DNA from: DATJPW01 sp963752855 | GTDB taxonomy: Bacteria > Desulfobacterota > Desulfomonilia > Desulfomonilales > Desulfomonilaceae | DNA length: 64,000 nt | Assembly (NCBI GenBank): GCA_963752855.1 | Contig: CAVVZX010000038.1 | Span: 124,001 to 188,000, forward strand | Direction: 5' to 3' | Part shown: in pieces, positions 47,257 to 55,846 of the stretch | Layout of the letters: every line of letters begins with the position of its first letter | Numbering within the stretch: position 1 is the first letter of the stretch | Program-made: the position numbers and the translations under genes | Notes under the pieces: model-generated | Seen by the model: the letters and a program-made list of their open reading frames with translations, nothing else | Told to the model about the DNA's origin: nothing | Database searches by the model: none

Positions 47257-48052
47257 GATAATGCTCCGCTTCTTGGTCTTTTGCCTTTTTCTTACAGCCG
47301 GATGCAACAATACCACACTTGCGGATCAGTTCTCGAATTGCCGCGCGCCGATAATCGCTTCTCAATTCCGGATCACGTAGGATCTTCAATATGGCCTGGA
47401 TTCTGAACCGGTCTATCGCTGGTGTTGTTTCGGACAGTTGGTCAGGACTGCCACCATGTTTAATGACCAGGCGCTCCGGTACAAACTCTACTTCATAGTG
47501 CGCCGTGATTCGAAGCCACAAATCGTAATCCTCGGCAGCCGGCAAGCTTTCGTCAAAACAACCGATCCGATCAAATACCGCCCTGGAAATCATTACCGAT
47601 GAAGGGCTAATCAAGCATCTTTCCAGCGCCCTTTCAAAAAACTTACCGCCCTGCTTCGTATGAATCTTTTTCTGCCGAACCTCTTTTCCGTCCCGCAACC
47701 AGGTTTCGTCCGTATGACATATAAAAAATGGGGCCTGTTCATTATACATCGACGCCTGGCGGCTCAGCTTTTCAGGGCGCCACTCATCATCCGAATCCAG
47801 GAAAGCCACCAATGGGCCCGTGGAATCACGGACTCCAGCGTTACGCGCCGCTGATACGCCGCCATGTTCCTGAAACAGAGGCGACAGCTTGCCATGATAT
47901 TTGGACAGCAGTTCCGGAGTTGAATCTGTGGACCCGTCATCAACGACGATCAGTTCGAAATCCGTGAATGTCTGCCTAAGAACCGACCTGATCGCCCGTT
48001 CCACAAGATGGGCCCGATTGAACGTGGGAATGATCACACTGACGAGAGGCAA
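47195..48052 (-). CDS. Family 2 glycosyltransferase (285 aa)
   Basis: Intact GT-A enzyme: LVSVIIPTFNRAHLVERAIR, FELIVVDDGSTDSTPELL, GVSAARNAGVRDSTGPLVAF and FLDSDDEWRPEKLS (DSDD metal site), then LPAAEDYDLWLRITAHYEVE, where ED is the general acid/base region. A close relative of the enzyme at 37015, including the helical tail with an acidic repeat (AEHYLELARTYQTLYDES). It transfers a sugar to a surface glycan; donor unknown. First gene of a likely four-gene run (GT2, ParB-like, SPL-like, phospholipase-like). Confidence 0.9.
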   Translation of the reverse strand: MPLVSVIIPTFNRAHLVERAIRSVLRQTFTDFELIVVDDGSTDSTPELLSKYHGKLSPLFQEHGGVSAARNAGVRDSTGPLVAFLDSDDEWRPEKLSRQASMYNEQAPFFICHTDETWLRDGKEVRQKKIHTKQGGKFFERALERCLISPSSVMISRAVFDRIGCFDESLPAAEDYDLWLRITAHYEVEFVPERLVIKHGGSPDQLSETTPAIDRFRIQAILKILRDPELRSDYRRAAIRELIRKCGIVASGCKKKAKDQEAEHYLELARTYQTLYDESGQDRPD

Positions 48053-48100
48053 GGCGTTCTTCTGCTAAACCGGAATTGGAAACCGAACGGCAATATTGTA

Positions 48101-48311
48101 ATGGAATTGTCATTGTCCGGCAATACCAGTCGCCGTGCGCATTTTGCTGGTAGAAGAAATATGGGATAGTATTGCCGCGGATCAGGAATCTGTTGAAATT
48201 ACGGCGGCGCAGAAACAGGAACTGGACCGGCGCCTTGAGGCCTATCGTGCGTCCGGTGACAAAGGCTCTTCATGGGAAGAGGTGAAAGACAGAATTGCAG
48301 ATGGTAAGTGA
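48101..48311 (+). CDS. Addiction-module antitoxin-like protein, solitary (one frame break)
   Basis: ATG 48101, then MELSLSG; after a break near 48120, VRILLVEEIWDSIAADQESV, EITAAQKQELDRRLEAYRAS and GSSWEEVKDRI. This is the pattern of putative addiction module component proteins (RelB-like, TIGR02574). About 69 residues. The usual RelE/ParE toxin is not found downstream, so it is an orphan. Confidence 0.7.
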
Positions 48312-48380
48312 ACGATGGGGCCACAATTGGCTTTAACTCAGCCGCTCAGAACAGTGCATTCCAGTTTAACATACAATAAT

Positions 48381-48441
48381 TTTAGAGTTTTTTGGGAAGG
48401 GGCCAGGGAACCCTTTTTTGCAGAAAAAAGGGTTCCCCGGA
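48381..48441. repeat. Hairpin repeat family, copy 1
   Basis: TTTAGAGTTTTTTGGGAAGG, then a hairpin GGGAACCC...GGGTTCCC (48406-48437) with T6 and A6 flanks. Nearly identical to 62133-62196. It sits just past the 3' end of a minus-strand gene and could act as a terminator in either direction. Confidence 0.8.
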
Positions 48442-48472
48442 ATGCTTCTTGCTCTTTTCTTCCGTTCCCTGC

Positions 48473-49979
48473 TCACGCTCTCTTGATCCCCTGCCGGCGT
48501 GGAGTCTCTTTTTCATAATGGTTCTGGATCTTCTGACAAACCGCATCTTTCACGGTCTGCCATGAGCAGAAAGCAGTGGTCCGTATTTTCCCGGTGTCCA
48601 CGTCTTCGTAGGCAAATACGGCCGGACAGTCTCGCAGCCGGGCGTCTTCGAGGCCTCCCTTGTCTTCGTAAGGAATCGTCATCAGAGTCAGCACGTGTTT
48701 GAAGCTTGTTCTTTCATTGAGTATCCGGTCGATTTTTTTGCCTCGAAAGAGATCCATTAGAGCCATTAAGCCGTTACGGAGGCTGCTCGGGCCGAATATC
48801 TTCCGGAAATACAATGCCTTTCCCAACAAACTGGCCGTCCTGATGAAGGTCAGGGCATTGAATAGCGTCCTGCGAATACCTATAACGGGGATAGAAGCGG
48901 CCGCGGTCGCCAGGGACCTGTCCAATTCTCTTAGACGAACCAACAGCTCCGATAGCGGCATGGTTAAATAGCTCGAAATGGGCTTGTAACTCACCCCGTC
49001 CGACACCAACAGAGTCGCGCTTTCGCAGTTCGGATGCGACCCACCCAGAGTCTGCTTGCCGAAGAACCGTGACAGAATCTCGAACTTCATCATACCTGTG
49101 GACACGAATTCAATATCCGGTATCGTTTTCTCGAAAACGTTCTCAACACACTCCGTGGTGGTGGGTTCCAGCTTCACTTTGCCGGGCTCCCAGCAGGGGG
49201 TCAGAGGCACGAAGGCCCATACGGACACGTGATCCTTATAATCATGGATAAAATCAAGCATCTCGGACATATTGGAATCGTTGACTCCCACTGCCAGCGT
49301 GGTAATGACCGCCAGTTTGTTTACCCCGCACTCAACCACGTTATCGAATGCCCTTCTCTTCACAGCGAGAGACTCGTCACCCCTGAGTCTGCGATAGATT
49401 TCCGGCTGAGTGCCGTCCAGGCCGAAATTTATTTGGATGCCCAGGGAACAAAGATCACGACAGTATTTCTTGTCAGCCAGTCTGATGCCGTTCGTAAACA
49501 CTTGCACCTGGAAACCGTATGAACGAGCGAGTCGCACGATTTCCAGAAAGTCCGGGTGGACAGTGGGTTCCCCGCCAAAGAAGCACATGTTGGGCTTTCG
49601 GTTCATTATGGAGGAAATGCCGGAAGATTTTGTCAAAATATTCGACGGGAGGCCGGTATACGAATCCCATAGCGTCCACGTACGCCAGACAAATTGGGCA
49701 ATTCTGATTGCACAGGTTGGTAACGTCCACAGCGACCGTACTAGGCTTCGTATGAAGCTGGTGATCGCAAGACCCACAATCCATCGAACAGGCAGCGGCC
49801 GGAGGTTCGTGAAAATCGGCAATCTCCCTTTTCCATCGCCACTTCCGGGCGTCCTTCGTGACAAGAGACGCGGTTCGGCCGCATTCCGGGCAAAATTTGA
49901 CCAGATATACTTTGTTGCTTCTGATTTCGTAGTAAGCGTCCGCGGGTTTTCCGCATCTTTCACATATGCCCAGCTTCAT
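48473..49979 (-). CDS. Tes/MJ0619-like radical SAM protein with N-terminal zinc ribbon (one frame break)
   Basis: About 500 residues. N-terminus MKLGICERCGKPADAYYEIR ... VYLVKFCPECG (two CxxC pairs), then CSMDCGSC, then the radical SAM motif TNLCNQNCPICLAYVD (CxxxCxxC). After a break near 49590, FFGGEPTVHPDFLEIVRLAR, GLDGTQPEIYRRLRGDE and a C-terminal part with several further cysteines. The order ribbon, CxxxCxxC and FGGEPTxHPD is that of the tetraether-lipid synthase/MJ0619 group, which joins lipid chains or acts on related hydrophobic substrates. A lipid substrate is inferred only. The gene is divergent from lpxB. Confidence 0.72.
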
Positions 49980-50282
49980 TGTATACTCCGTAGAAACATG
50001 AAACCTTTCCGGCGCCGTTTTGCCGGAAGCGACTTACATAAGTCAGTATCCTGAGCGCCTCTGCAATGGTGAGAATCTGCTTTTTGCGGCGCAATGCATA
50101 TCACATAAATTTCGCTTGTCAAGGCAAAAGCATATTTGTTATCAGTAAAAATTGTAGTTGGTAAGCCCATCCCGTGCCCCGGCAAATTGAGAATCAAGGA
50201 AACATGCGTGATTCACCCGTCTTTTTCTTTAGGCTCCGTTCCGGGGGCCATGCGGTAAAAACTGCAACATTGAAAGGAATTC
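49980..50282. other. Divergent promoter region of the radical SAM gene and lpxB
   Basis: 300 nt with starts pointing outward on both sides. No gene. AT-rich stretch at 50095-50160 could hold the promoters. Confidence 0.4.
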
Positions 50283-51521
50283 ATGCGCGCGCGTTCGATA
50301 TTGTTGTTAGCTGGAGAAGCGTCGGGTGATTACCATGCCGCGGCCCTTGTCAGGGAATTGAAGGAATTGTCTCCCGGGATTCGCGTCACTGGGATCGGAG
50401 GCGACAGGCTGGCGCAGGCGGGAATGGAGCTTCTTCACCATTACCGAGAGATTAATACCATAGGATTAAGCGAGGGCCTGAGCAAGATTCGCAACATCGT
50501 CGCAGCTTATTTGACCATGAAAAGGGAAATCCGAAGCGGAGAACACGACCTTTTCATACCTGTGGATTTTCCGGATGTGAATCTTCGACTATGCCGGTTG
50601 GCCAAGGATGCGGGATTGCCCGTTTATTATTATATAAGTCCTCAGATTTGGGCGTGGAGACGAGGCAGAATGCGGAAAATCGCGAGTCGTGTCGACAGGA
50701 TGATGACCATTTTCCCATTTGAGGAACAGCTTTACAGAGACGCCGGCGTTCAGGCTAATTTTGTTGGGCACACAATGGCGCAGGATATCCCTGCCGGCCC
50801 CGACAAAGAACTGTTGCGGAAACAGCTGGGAATAGAGTCCTCTAGAATTGCGGTGGCCATAGTCCCGGGCAGCCGACCGGCGGAAATAAGGCGCATACTG
50901 CCTATAATGTGTGAGGCTGCGCAAATATACATAAGCGCCCATCCCGACACGCAACTCGTTCTTCCTCTGGCCGGACCGCACCTTGCGTCGACTGTCGAGG
51001 CGATTTTGTCGCAATATAGCATTCCGGTGACTGTTCATTCAGGAGAAGCGGCGATGCTCATGGCCGCGTGTGATTGCGGGCTTGTCGCATCCGGCACGGC
51101 TACTTTGCAGGCCGCATTGGCAGAGATGCCTCACGCCGTGGTTTATATCCTGGACAGGTTCACTTGGTGGCTCGCTATCAGAATAATCAAACCATTGCTC
51201 ATGGACAAAGACATCCATGTGGCGATTGCGAACGTTCTGGCCATACATAAAGAAAAACTCGGCGGCGAGGGCCCCATAAAGGAAATGTTGGACCGGGGAC
51301 TCCGGATAGCTTGTCAAGAATGCGGCCGTCCGTTATTCGTACCGGAACTGCTCCAACACCACGCCACACCGGAGACTCTCGCAGATTGGCTGGAGCGCTT
51401 TACATCAGAAGACCCGCTCCGTCAGGCCATGATCGAGGGATTTAAGCAAATACGGGAGATGCTGGCGCCTCCCGCTGAGCGCCATACCGCGGCTAAAATG
51501 GCGCTGGAAGCGATCTCATAA
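50283..51521 (+). CDS. lpxB: Lipid-A-disaccharide synthase LpxB (412 aa)
   Basis: Joins UDP-2,3-diacylglucosamine and lipid X to form the lipid A disaccharide at the inner membrane. Marks: LLLAGEASGDYHAAALVREL at the N-terminus (GEASGD signature), GIGGDRLAQAGMELL, FIPVDFPDVNLRLCRLA, YYYISPQIWAWRRGRMRKIA, FPFEEQLYRDAGVQANFVGH, VAIVPGSRPAEIRRILPIMC and CGLVASGTATLQAALAEMPH. A ~35-residue Cys-containing loop (RIACQECGRPLFVPELLQ) precedes the end. ATG 50283 is preceded by GAAAGGAATTC. Confirms a Gram-negative with lipid A. Confidence 0.95.
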   Translation: MRARSILLLAGEASGDYHAAALVRELKELSPGIRVTGIGGDRLAQAGMELLHHYREINTIGLSEGLSKIRNIVAAYLTMKREIRSGEHDLFIPVDFPDVNLRLCRLAKDAGLPVYYYISPQIWAWRRGRMRKIASRVDRMMTIFPFEEQLYRDAGVQANFVGHTMAQDIPAGPDKELLRKQLGIESSRIAVAIVPGSRPAEIRRILPIMCEAAQIYISAHPDTQLVLPLAGPHLASTVEAILSQYSIPVTVHSGEAAMLMAACDCGLVASGTATLQAALAEMPHAVVYILDRFTWWLAIRIIKPLLMDKDIHVAIANVLAIHKEKLGGEGPIKEMLDRGLRIACQECGRPLFVPELLQHHATPETLADWLERFTSEDPLRQAMIEGFKQIREMLAPPAERHTAAKMALEAIS

Positions 51522-51600
51522 TTTTCATCTGAGCGAATCGACAATATGCCGCTTTTGTCGGACGGTTGGTCGTGATATGCTCGGCGGTGGAGGAGAGGAC

Positions 51601-51972
51601 ATGCCCAAAAAAATACTTGTAGTAGATGACGAGAAAGATATCAGAGACCTCGTTGAAGCGACTCTGCTCAGGGGCGATCACGTGGTTATCAAGGCTGAAT
51701 CCGGCGACAGGGCAGTAGAAATCGCCAGGGCGGAAAAACCTCATCTCATTTTGATGGACATTATGATGCCTGGAAATGTTGACGGATTACAGGCCACGCG
51801 CATCTTGAAAAATGACCCGGCGACGCAACGTTGTACGATAGTCTTGTTGACCGCAAAAGGACAACTGGCCGACCGGCGGGAGGGTATTGAAGCCGGAGCT
51901 GATGACTATTTTGTCAAACCCTTCAGCCCATTGGAGCTGTTAAGGAAAGTGGACCAGATTCTGGGCGGATAA
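51601..51972 (+). CDS. Single-domain response regulator (123 aa)
   Basis: Starts MPKKILVVDDEKDIRDLVEA at ATG 51601, with GGAGGAGAGG ahead; an ATG at 51577 in frame is less likely. LILMDIMMPGNVDGLQATRI (phospho-Asp), IVLLTAKGQ (switch Thr) and DDYFVKPFSPLELLRKV (Lys). Receiver only. No kinase adjacent. A hairpin with T-rich tail follows 15 nt after the stop. Confidence 0.9.
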   Translation: MPKKILVVDDEKDIRDLVEATLLRGDHVVIKAESGDRAVEIARAEKPHLILMDIMMPGNVDGLQATRILKNDPATQRCTIVLLTAKGQLADRREGIEAGADDYFVKPFSPLELLRKVDQILGG

Positions 51973-51986
51973 GATCTCGGCTGCCG

Positions 51987-52008
51987 GGGACCTGTCAGGT
52001 TCCTTTCT
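51987..52008 (+). terminator. Terminator of the response regulator gene
   Basis: GGGACCT / AGGTTCC stem (one G-T pair) with 3-nt loop, followed by TTTCTT. The following 280 nt up to 52291 hold no gene and probably the promoter of the next cluster. Confidence 0.6.
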
Positions 52009-52291
52009 TGCCTCCGGACGCCGGACGTCTCTTCGTATTAAACCAACGCATATGGAATTTGTTCCCGCGAGTGGTCGCGGCCCCACAGAACTATGGGGTT
52101 CATCCCATAGAGAAAAATCCTCATCTTTCACATCTTGACCGATCTCTTCTCACATCAATCCAGAATTTACGGCGCAATCCTAATTACTTATTGATCTTGG
52201 TGCCTGCTCTCCGACCTTGGCATTGAATTTGCCTTACCAAGGGTCAACTGGGATAACCGGCAAATCGGTCGCTCCAAGGAGGGAGGATAAG

Positions 52292-53263
52292 ATGGGAAAC
52301 AATGCGCTGAAACTGATGGTCGCCGTGATGATCACGGTCTTGGTTATGGCGGCCGGCCAAAGCGCAAATGCCCAGGAGTTCCGTAAGGAACTCATGAAAG
52401 GAATTTTTCAGACCATAGGTCCGGACGTGTTCAAAGACATGGCCAAATCCATGGCTGCGGAATTAACAAAGAATGAGGAATTTCGAAAGCAAGTAATTCA
52501 GCAGGTTATTCGGGAGGTCATCGCGGCCATCGGTCCGGAAAACATGAAGGACATCGTGAAATCCGTGGCGGCTGAAGCGGCTAATGCAAATGAAGTGAAA
52601 ATACGGAAGGCCTCATGCCCAACGGCTGCTACGGATGCCGATTCCGTTAGAGCTATGATTGTGTCGGCGGCGAGCGAATTCACAAGAAATCCCGGAGTGA
52701 TGGATGCCCTTAAATCCGGTGGTCTACCTACCGATCCGCAAGCGCTCATGAGTGTGCTGAAAGACAAGATGGCCAATGCGAGCGCCACAAGAATGCGGTC
52801 AAACCCGGAGGGGACATCCGCCTCAAAAGGCTTTCGCAACGATCTGATAGCCGTAATTACCCATCCTTCTAACCCGGTCGATACCCTCACGGTAGATCAA
52901 GTTCGCAAGCTCTTCAGCGGCGAATATACGAACTGGTCTCAAGTGGGTGGAATGGATTTGCCTGTGCAACTGATTGCATCTCGGGACACCCCTGCCGCGC
53001 TCGAGTCCCTCCTCGATACCCACCTTGCCCCCAGCGCGGTCAGGGTTCCCCTTTTAAGCTTTCTATTTGTCGGCGTGGCCGAAACCGAAGGAGCGCTGGG
53101 TTTTCTCCCCACGCACAACGTGGAGCAACTTGAGTTTGTCAGGGGAAATGGAGCGATCAAGAAGGTCGCCATCAAGAAAGACGACCGGTCTCCAGCGCTG
53201 GCTCCGCATCCTGGGGCCGTAATTAACGGGGCCTACCCGCTGGTAGCCCGAGACTCCAACTAG
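52292..53263 (+). CDS. Exported PstS-like substrate-binding protein with N-terminal helical repeats
   Basis: ATG 52292 with AGGAGGGAGG ahead. Signal peptide NALKLMVAVMITVLVMAAG, with cleavage likely after SANA. Residues ~25-105 contain two similar helical units (IGPDVFKDMAKSMAAELTKN and IGPENMKDIVKSVAAEAANA) not found in PstS. The C-terminal half is PBP-like: FRNDLIAVITHPSNPVDTLT, VDQVRKLFSGEYTNWSQVGG, VETEGALGFLPTHNVEQLEF and GAVINGAYPLVARDSN, the pattern of phosphate-binding-like domains. No ABC transporter genes follow, so sensing for the downstream c-di-GMP genes is more likely than uptake. This is inference. Confidence 0.78.
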   Translation: MGNNALKLMVAVMITVLVMAAGQSANAQEFRKELMKGIFQTIGPDVFKDMAKSMAAELTKNEEFRKQVIQQVIREVIAAIGPENMKDIVKSVAAEAANANEVKIRKASCPTAATDADSVRAMIVSAASEFTRNPGVMDALKSGGLPTDPQALMSVLKDKMANASATRMRSNPEGTSASKGFRNDLIAVITHPSNPVDTLTVDQVRKLFSGEYTNWSQVGGMDLPVQLIASRDTPAALESLLDTHLAPSAVRVPLLSFLFVGVAETEGALGFLPTHNVEQLEFVRGNGAIKKVAIKKDDRSPALAPHPGAVINGAYPLVARDSN

Positions 53264-53275
53264 AGGAGCGGCGAC

Positions 53276-53446
53276 ATGCAGATACGGACATACAATTATA
53301 GAGGAAAGAAGTTGTTTGAAGCTGTCAATTCCGAAACAAAGGTCCCGATCCCGATTGCAAAGGATCGCCACGCGGATGTCGCATTGCAAGAAGATTCGGG
53401 CCGCGAGACGCCCGTAACATCGACGAATCAACAACGGGTTGCCTGA
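53276..53446 (+). CDS. Small hypothetical protein (56 aa)
   Basis: GAGGAGCGGCGAC precedes ATG 53276, a good ribosome site. Starts MQIRTYNYRGKKLFEAVNSE and continues TKVPIPIAKDRHADVALQED; polar and soluble. It lies 12 nt after the PstS-like gene and 31 nt before the diguanylate cyclase. The family is not recognised. Because it is translated from a strong site in a compact cluster, it is probably real. Confidence 0.6.
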   Translation: MQIRTYNYRGKKLFEAVNSETKVPIPIAKDRHADVALQEDSGRETPVTSTNQQRVA

Positions 53447-53477
53447 ACGTCTCAGTTGCCAAGATGGGAGGTTGACA

Positions 53478-54918
53478 ATGCAAAAGAGCAATGTCGTCCA
53501 AATGAGGCCCCCCACAAGTCCTGCAAGGGTGAAACGCAAGATAGACGCCCGGCAGGCCTTGGCTGATATCCGGTCAGGGATGAGTGATAACGACCTCATG
53601 CGCAAACACTCGATTTCAGCCGCCGGGACTTCAGAGTTTGCTTAACAAGCTGCTGGAAGCGGATCTGATTGATCACATGGAACTGGATGAACGAGTGTCG
53701 CTGGGAGAAAAGACGGTTGAAATAGCAATATCTGAGCCGATCCCGGATACCACGTGCGATCTTGACGACTCTCCGCAATCGACACGCAGCTCAGGCATCA
53801 ACACCGAGCAGATCATGCAATACGCGAGAGATCTCGCCCGCATCCATGCTGAAGAGAAGGCCAGGAGGGCCGAGTTGGAACTGACGAACAAACAGCTCTT
53901 GGTAGAAGTTACGGAGCGTAAACGCGCCGAAGCGGCATTGCGGGAAAGCGAGGAGCGATATCGGGCGCTAACCGAGAATTCCCTGACCGGCATATACATT
54001 CATGAGGACGGCCTATTGGTCTATGTAAACGAACGACTGGCGTCAATAGGAGGTTACTCCACACGAGAAATGCTCGGCAGGAGCTTTTGGGAATTTGTTC
54101 ACCCTCAAGACAGGCAGATAGTTAAGGACGGATACATTCCCGGATCCTTGACTAAGGCCCAGCCCGGCCATTACGAATTTCGTTTCTTGTGCAAGAACGG
54201 TGAAATTAAATGGGTTAAGGCGTTGTGCAGCCCCATTAATCACCGTGGGCGCGCGGCCACCATGGGCAATCTGACCGACGTCACTCAACGGAAACGAGCT
54301 GAAGAAGAAAGGGAAGAACTAATTGCGGACCTGACAATGGCGAGGGAGGCATTGAATTTCCAGGCAAACCACGACGCGCTGACCTGTCTTTGGAATCGAT
54401 TCGCAGTTCTCGAAAGACTGAACGAGGAATTGGATCGAGCGGCCCGCGAGAAACGGTCGCTGGCTGTGATTATGGCCGATCTGGACCATTTCAAGCGGAT
54501 CAATGATACGTACGGGCATCAAGTCGGCGATCTGGTTCTGCAGGAGACGGCAAACAGGATACGTTCCTCTTTGCGCCCATATGACATAGTCGGCAGGTAC
54601 GGTGGAGAGGAACTGCTTATCATCCTGCCCGGTTGTGATGAAGGGAGCGCTGTCAATCTCGCTGAGAGGATCCGACTAGCCGTCTGCGATAGAGCCTTCG
54701 AGACGGATGAAGGCCCTGTGCGAGTTTCGCTGAGCTTGGGTGTAGCTCTCGCCGACGGTCCTATAAAAGCCGATCCGGATGAGGTGATCTCTCGTGCGGA
54801 CAATTCCCTGTATCAAGCCAAAATTGCGGGGCGCAACCGTTCCATGATTGCCGGCCCTCCGGGAGACTGGAGCGCTTCACCCGCTGATGTTACGGGCGAT
54901 GAGAATCGGCCCGTTTAG
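53478..54918 (+). CDS. Diguanylate cyclase: N-terminal module, coiled coil, PAS, GGDEF (one frame break)
   Basis: ATG 53478, GGAGG 6 nt ahead. Residues ~20-67: IDARQALADIRSGMSDNDLM then KHSISAAGLQSLLNKLLEAD (frame break near 53630), the module shared with the neighbours. Then a coiled coil (ARDLARIHAEEKARRAELEL), PAS (NSLTGIYIHEDGLLVYVNER) and GGDEF: FQANHDALTCLWNRFAVLER, MADLDHFKRINDTYGHQVGD and GRYGGEELLIILPG. The active-site GGEEL is a functional variant, and RPYD 5 residues before it is the product-inhibition I-site. It makes c-di-GMP, probably for the PilZ proteins encoded next. About 480 residues. Confidence 0.88.
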
Positions 54919-54959
54919 GGCCTCCACATTAGTCTTTAGTTACGACAGGAGTATCGGCG

Positions 54960-55499
54960 ATGGAACCCAAGCGCAAAATAAAGGCCAAGGAAATTGTTAA
55001 TGACATCCGCGAGGGCATGAGCGACTCGCAGCTAATGGAGAAGCATAGTCTGTCATCGAAAGGTCTTCAAAGCGTTTTCAGGAAATTGGTGGATGCAAAG
55101 GCTATAACACCCCGAGAACTGTTCAATAGAGCGCCGAATGTCGGTGATGACACGGCGGATGTCACGACTATCAGGTTGGTTGCCAGAGATTTCGTGGAGG
55201 TCCCATTACCGATCTGCGACGCGGACGACCCCAAGAACATGGGCACAATAACGGACGTGACGGAAAAAGGTCTCGGAATACGAGGCATTCGCGTCGCAAC
55301 CGGCGAGACCAAAACACTCGTGTTCTTCTCGGACAGGCTTTTTCCTGTCGGCCCGTTCGCTCTTCAGGCGCAGTGCCGTTGGGTGAAAAATGGAAACGGC
55401 GCCGGCCAAATCGATTCCGGATTCGAGATAACCAACATCTCAGAAACAAGCTCGCAACAGCTCAAGAAAATAGTCGAATGGGTTGCTCTTCGTGATTGA
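54960..55499 (+). CDS. PilZ-type protein with the N-terminal module (179 aa)
   Basis: ATG 54960 (GGAGTATCGGCG ahead). Residues ~5-52: IKAKEIVNDIREGMSDSQLM, EKHSLSSKGLQSVFRKLVDA. Residues ~70-175 form a PilZ-like barrel: GTITDVTEKGLGIRGIRVAT (the D-x-S-x-x-G-like element, here DVTEKG), FALQAQCRWVKNG and IDSGFEITNISETSS. The N-terminal RxxxR c-di-GMP motif is not obvious, so binding is uncertain. Likely a receptor or structural partner of the upstream cyclase. 42 nt after that gene, same strand. Confidence 0.72.
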   Translation: MEPKRKIKAKEIVNDIREGMSDSQLMEKHSLSSKGLQSVFRKLVDAKAITPRELFNRAPNVGDDTADVTTIRLVARDFVEVPLPICDADDPKNMGTITDVTEKGLGIRGIRVATGETKTLVFFSDRLFPVGPFALQAQCRWVKNGNGAGQIDSGFEITNISETSSQQLKKIVEWVALRD

Positions 55500-55524
55500 A
55501 AGGATAAAAGTGAGGCGCAGCATG

Positions 55525-55803
55525 AACTCGGACGGCGCTCTCTACGACTGGGACCATCAGCAGGAGCCCGACCAATGGGATTGCCTCTACTGTAAACTTG
55601 TAAAAACGTGCCCATACGGCCAGGCAGTTGTGGGGCTGAGCGACTTCTGCCGGCTTCAAGAAATATGCCCTATCAGAGAGCCAGTGGAATGTGGGGAAAT
55701 CGTGTCATCGGAAATTGAGACACGTCTGCTGGAGATTTACGGTCATGATGCGCTGGTGACAACAAACGAACTGGCCGTTTACATGAAAATTCACATGTAC
55801 TAG
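55525..55803 (+). CDS. Cysteine-rich small protein (92 aa)
   Basis: ATG 55525 with GAGG 6 nt ahead. DQWDCLYCKLVKTCPYGQAV, then LSDFCRLQEICPIREPVECG: seven cysteines in a CxxC-x5-C...C-x5-C...C order that could bind zinc or an iron-sulfur cluster. A helical C-terminus follows (IETRLLEIYGHDALVTTNEL). I do not recognise the family. It lies between the two PilZ genes in the same cluster. Confidence 0.65.
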   Translation, partial: NSDGALYDWDHQQEPDQWDCLYCKLVKTCPYGQAVVGLSDFCRLQEICPIREPVECGEIVSSEIETRLLEIYGHDALVTTNELAVYMKIHMY

Positions 55804-55846
55804 TCCCGAGCGAAAGATAACCCCGGATTGAAAAGGAATAAAGTCC

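Noticed and set aside
52292..53263. Phosphate ABC transport operon
   Set aside because: No pstC, pstA or pstB follow; downstream genes are signalling proteins.
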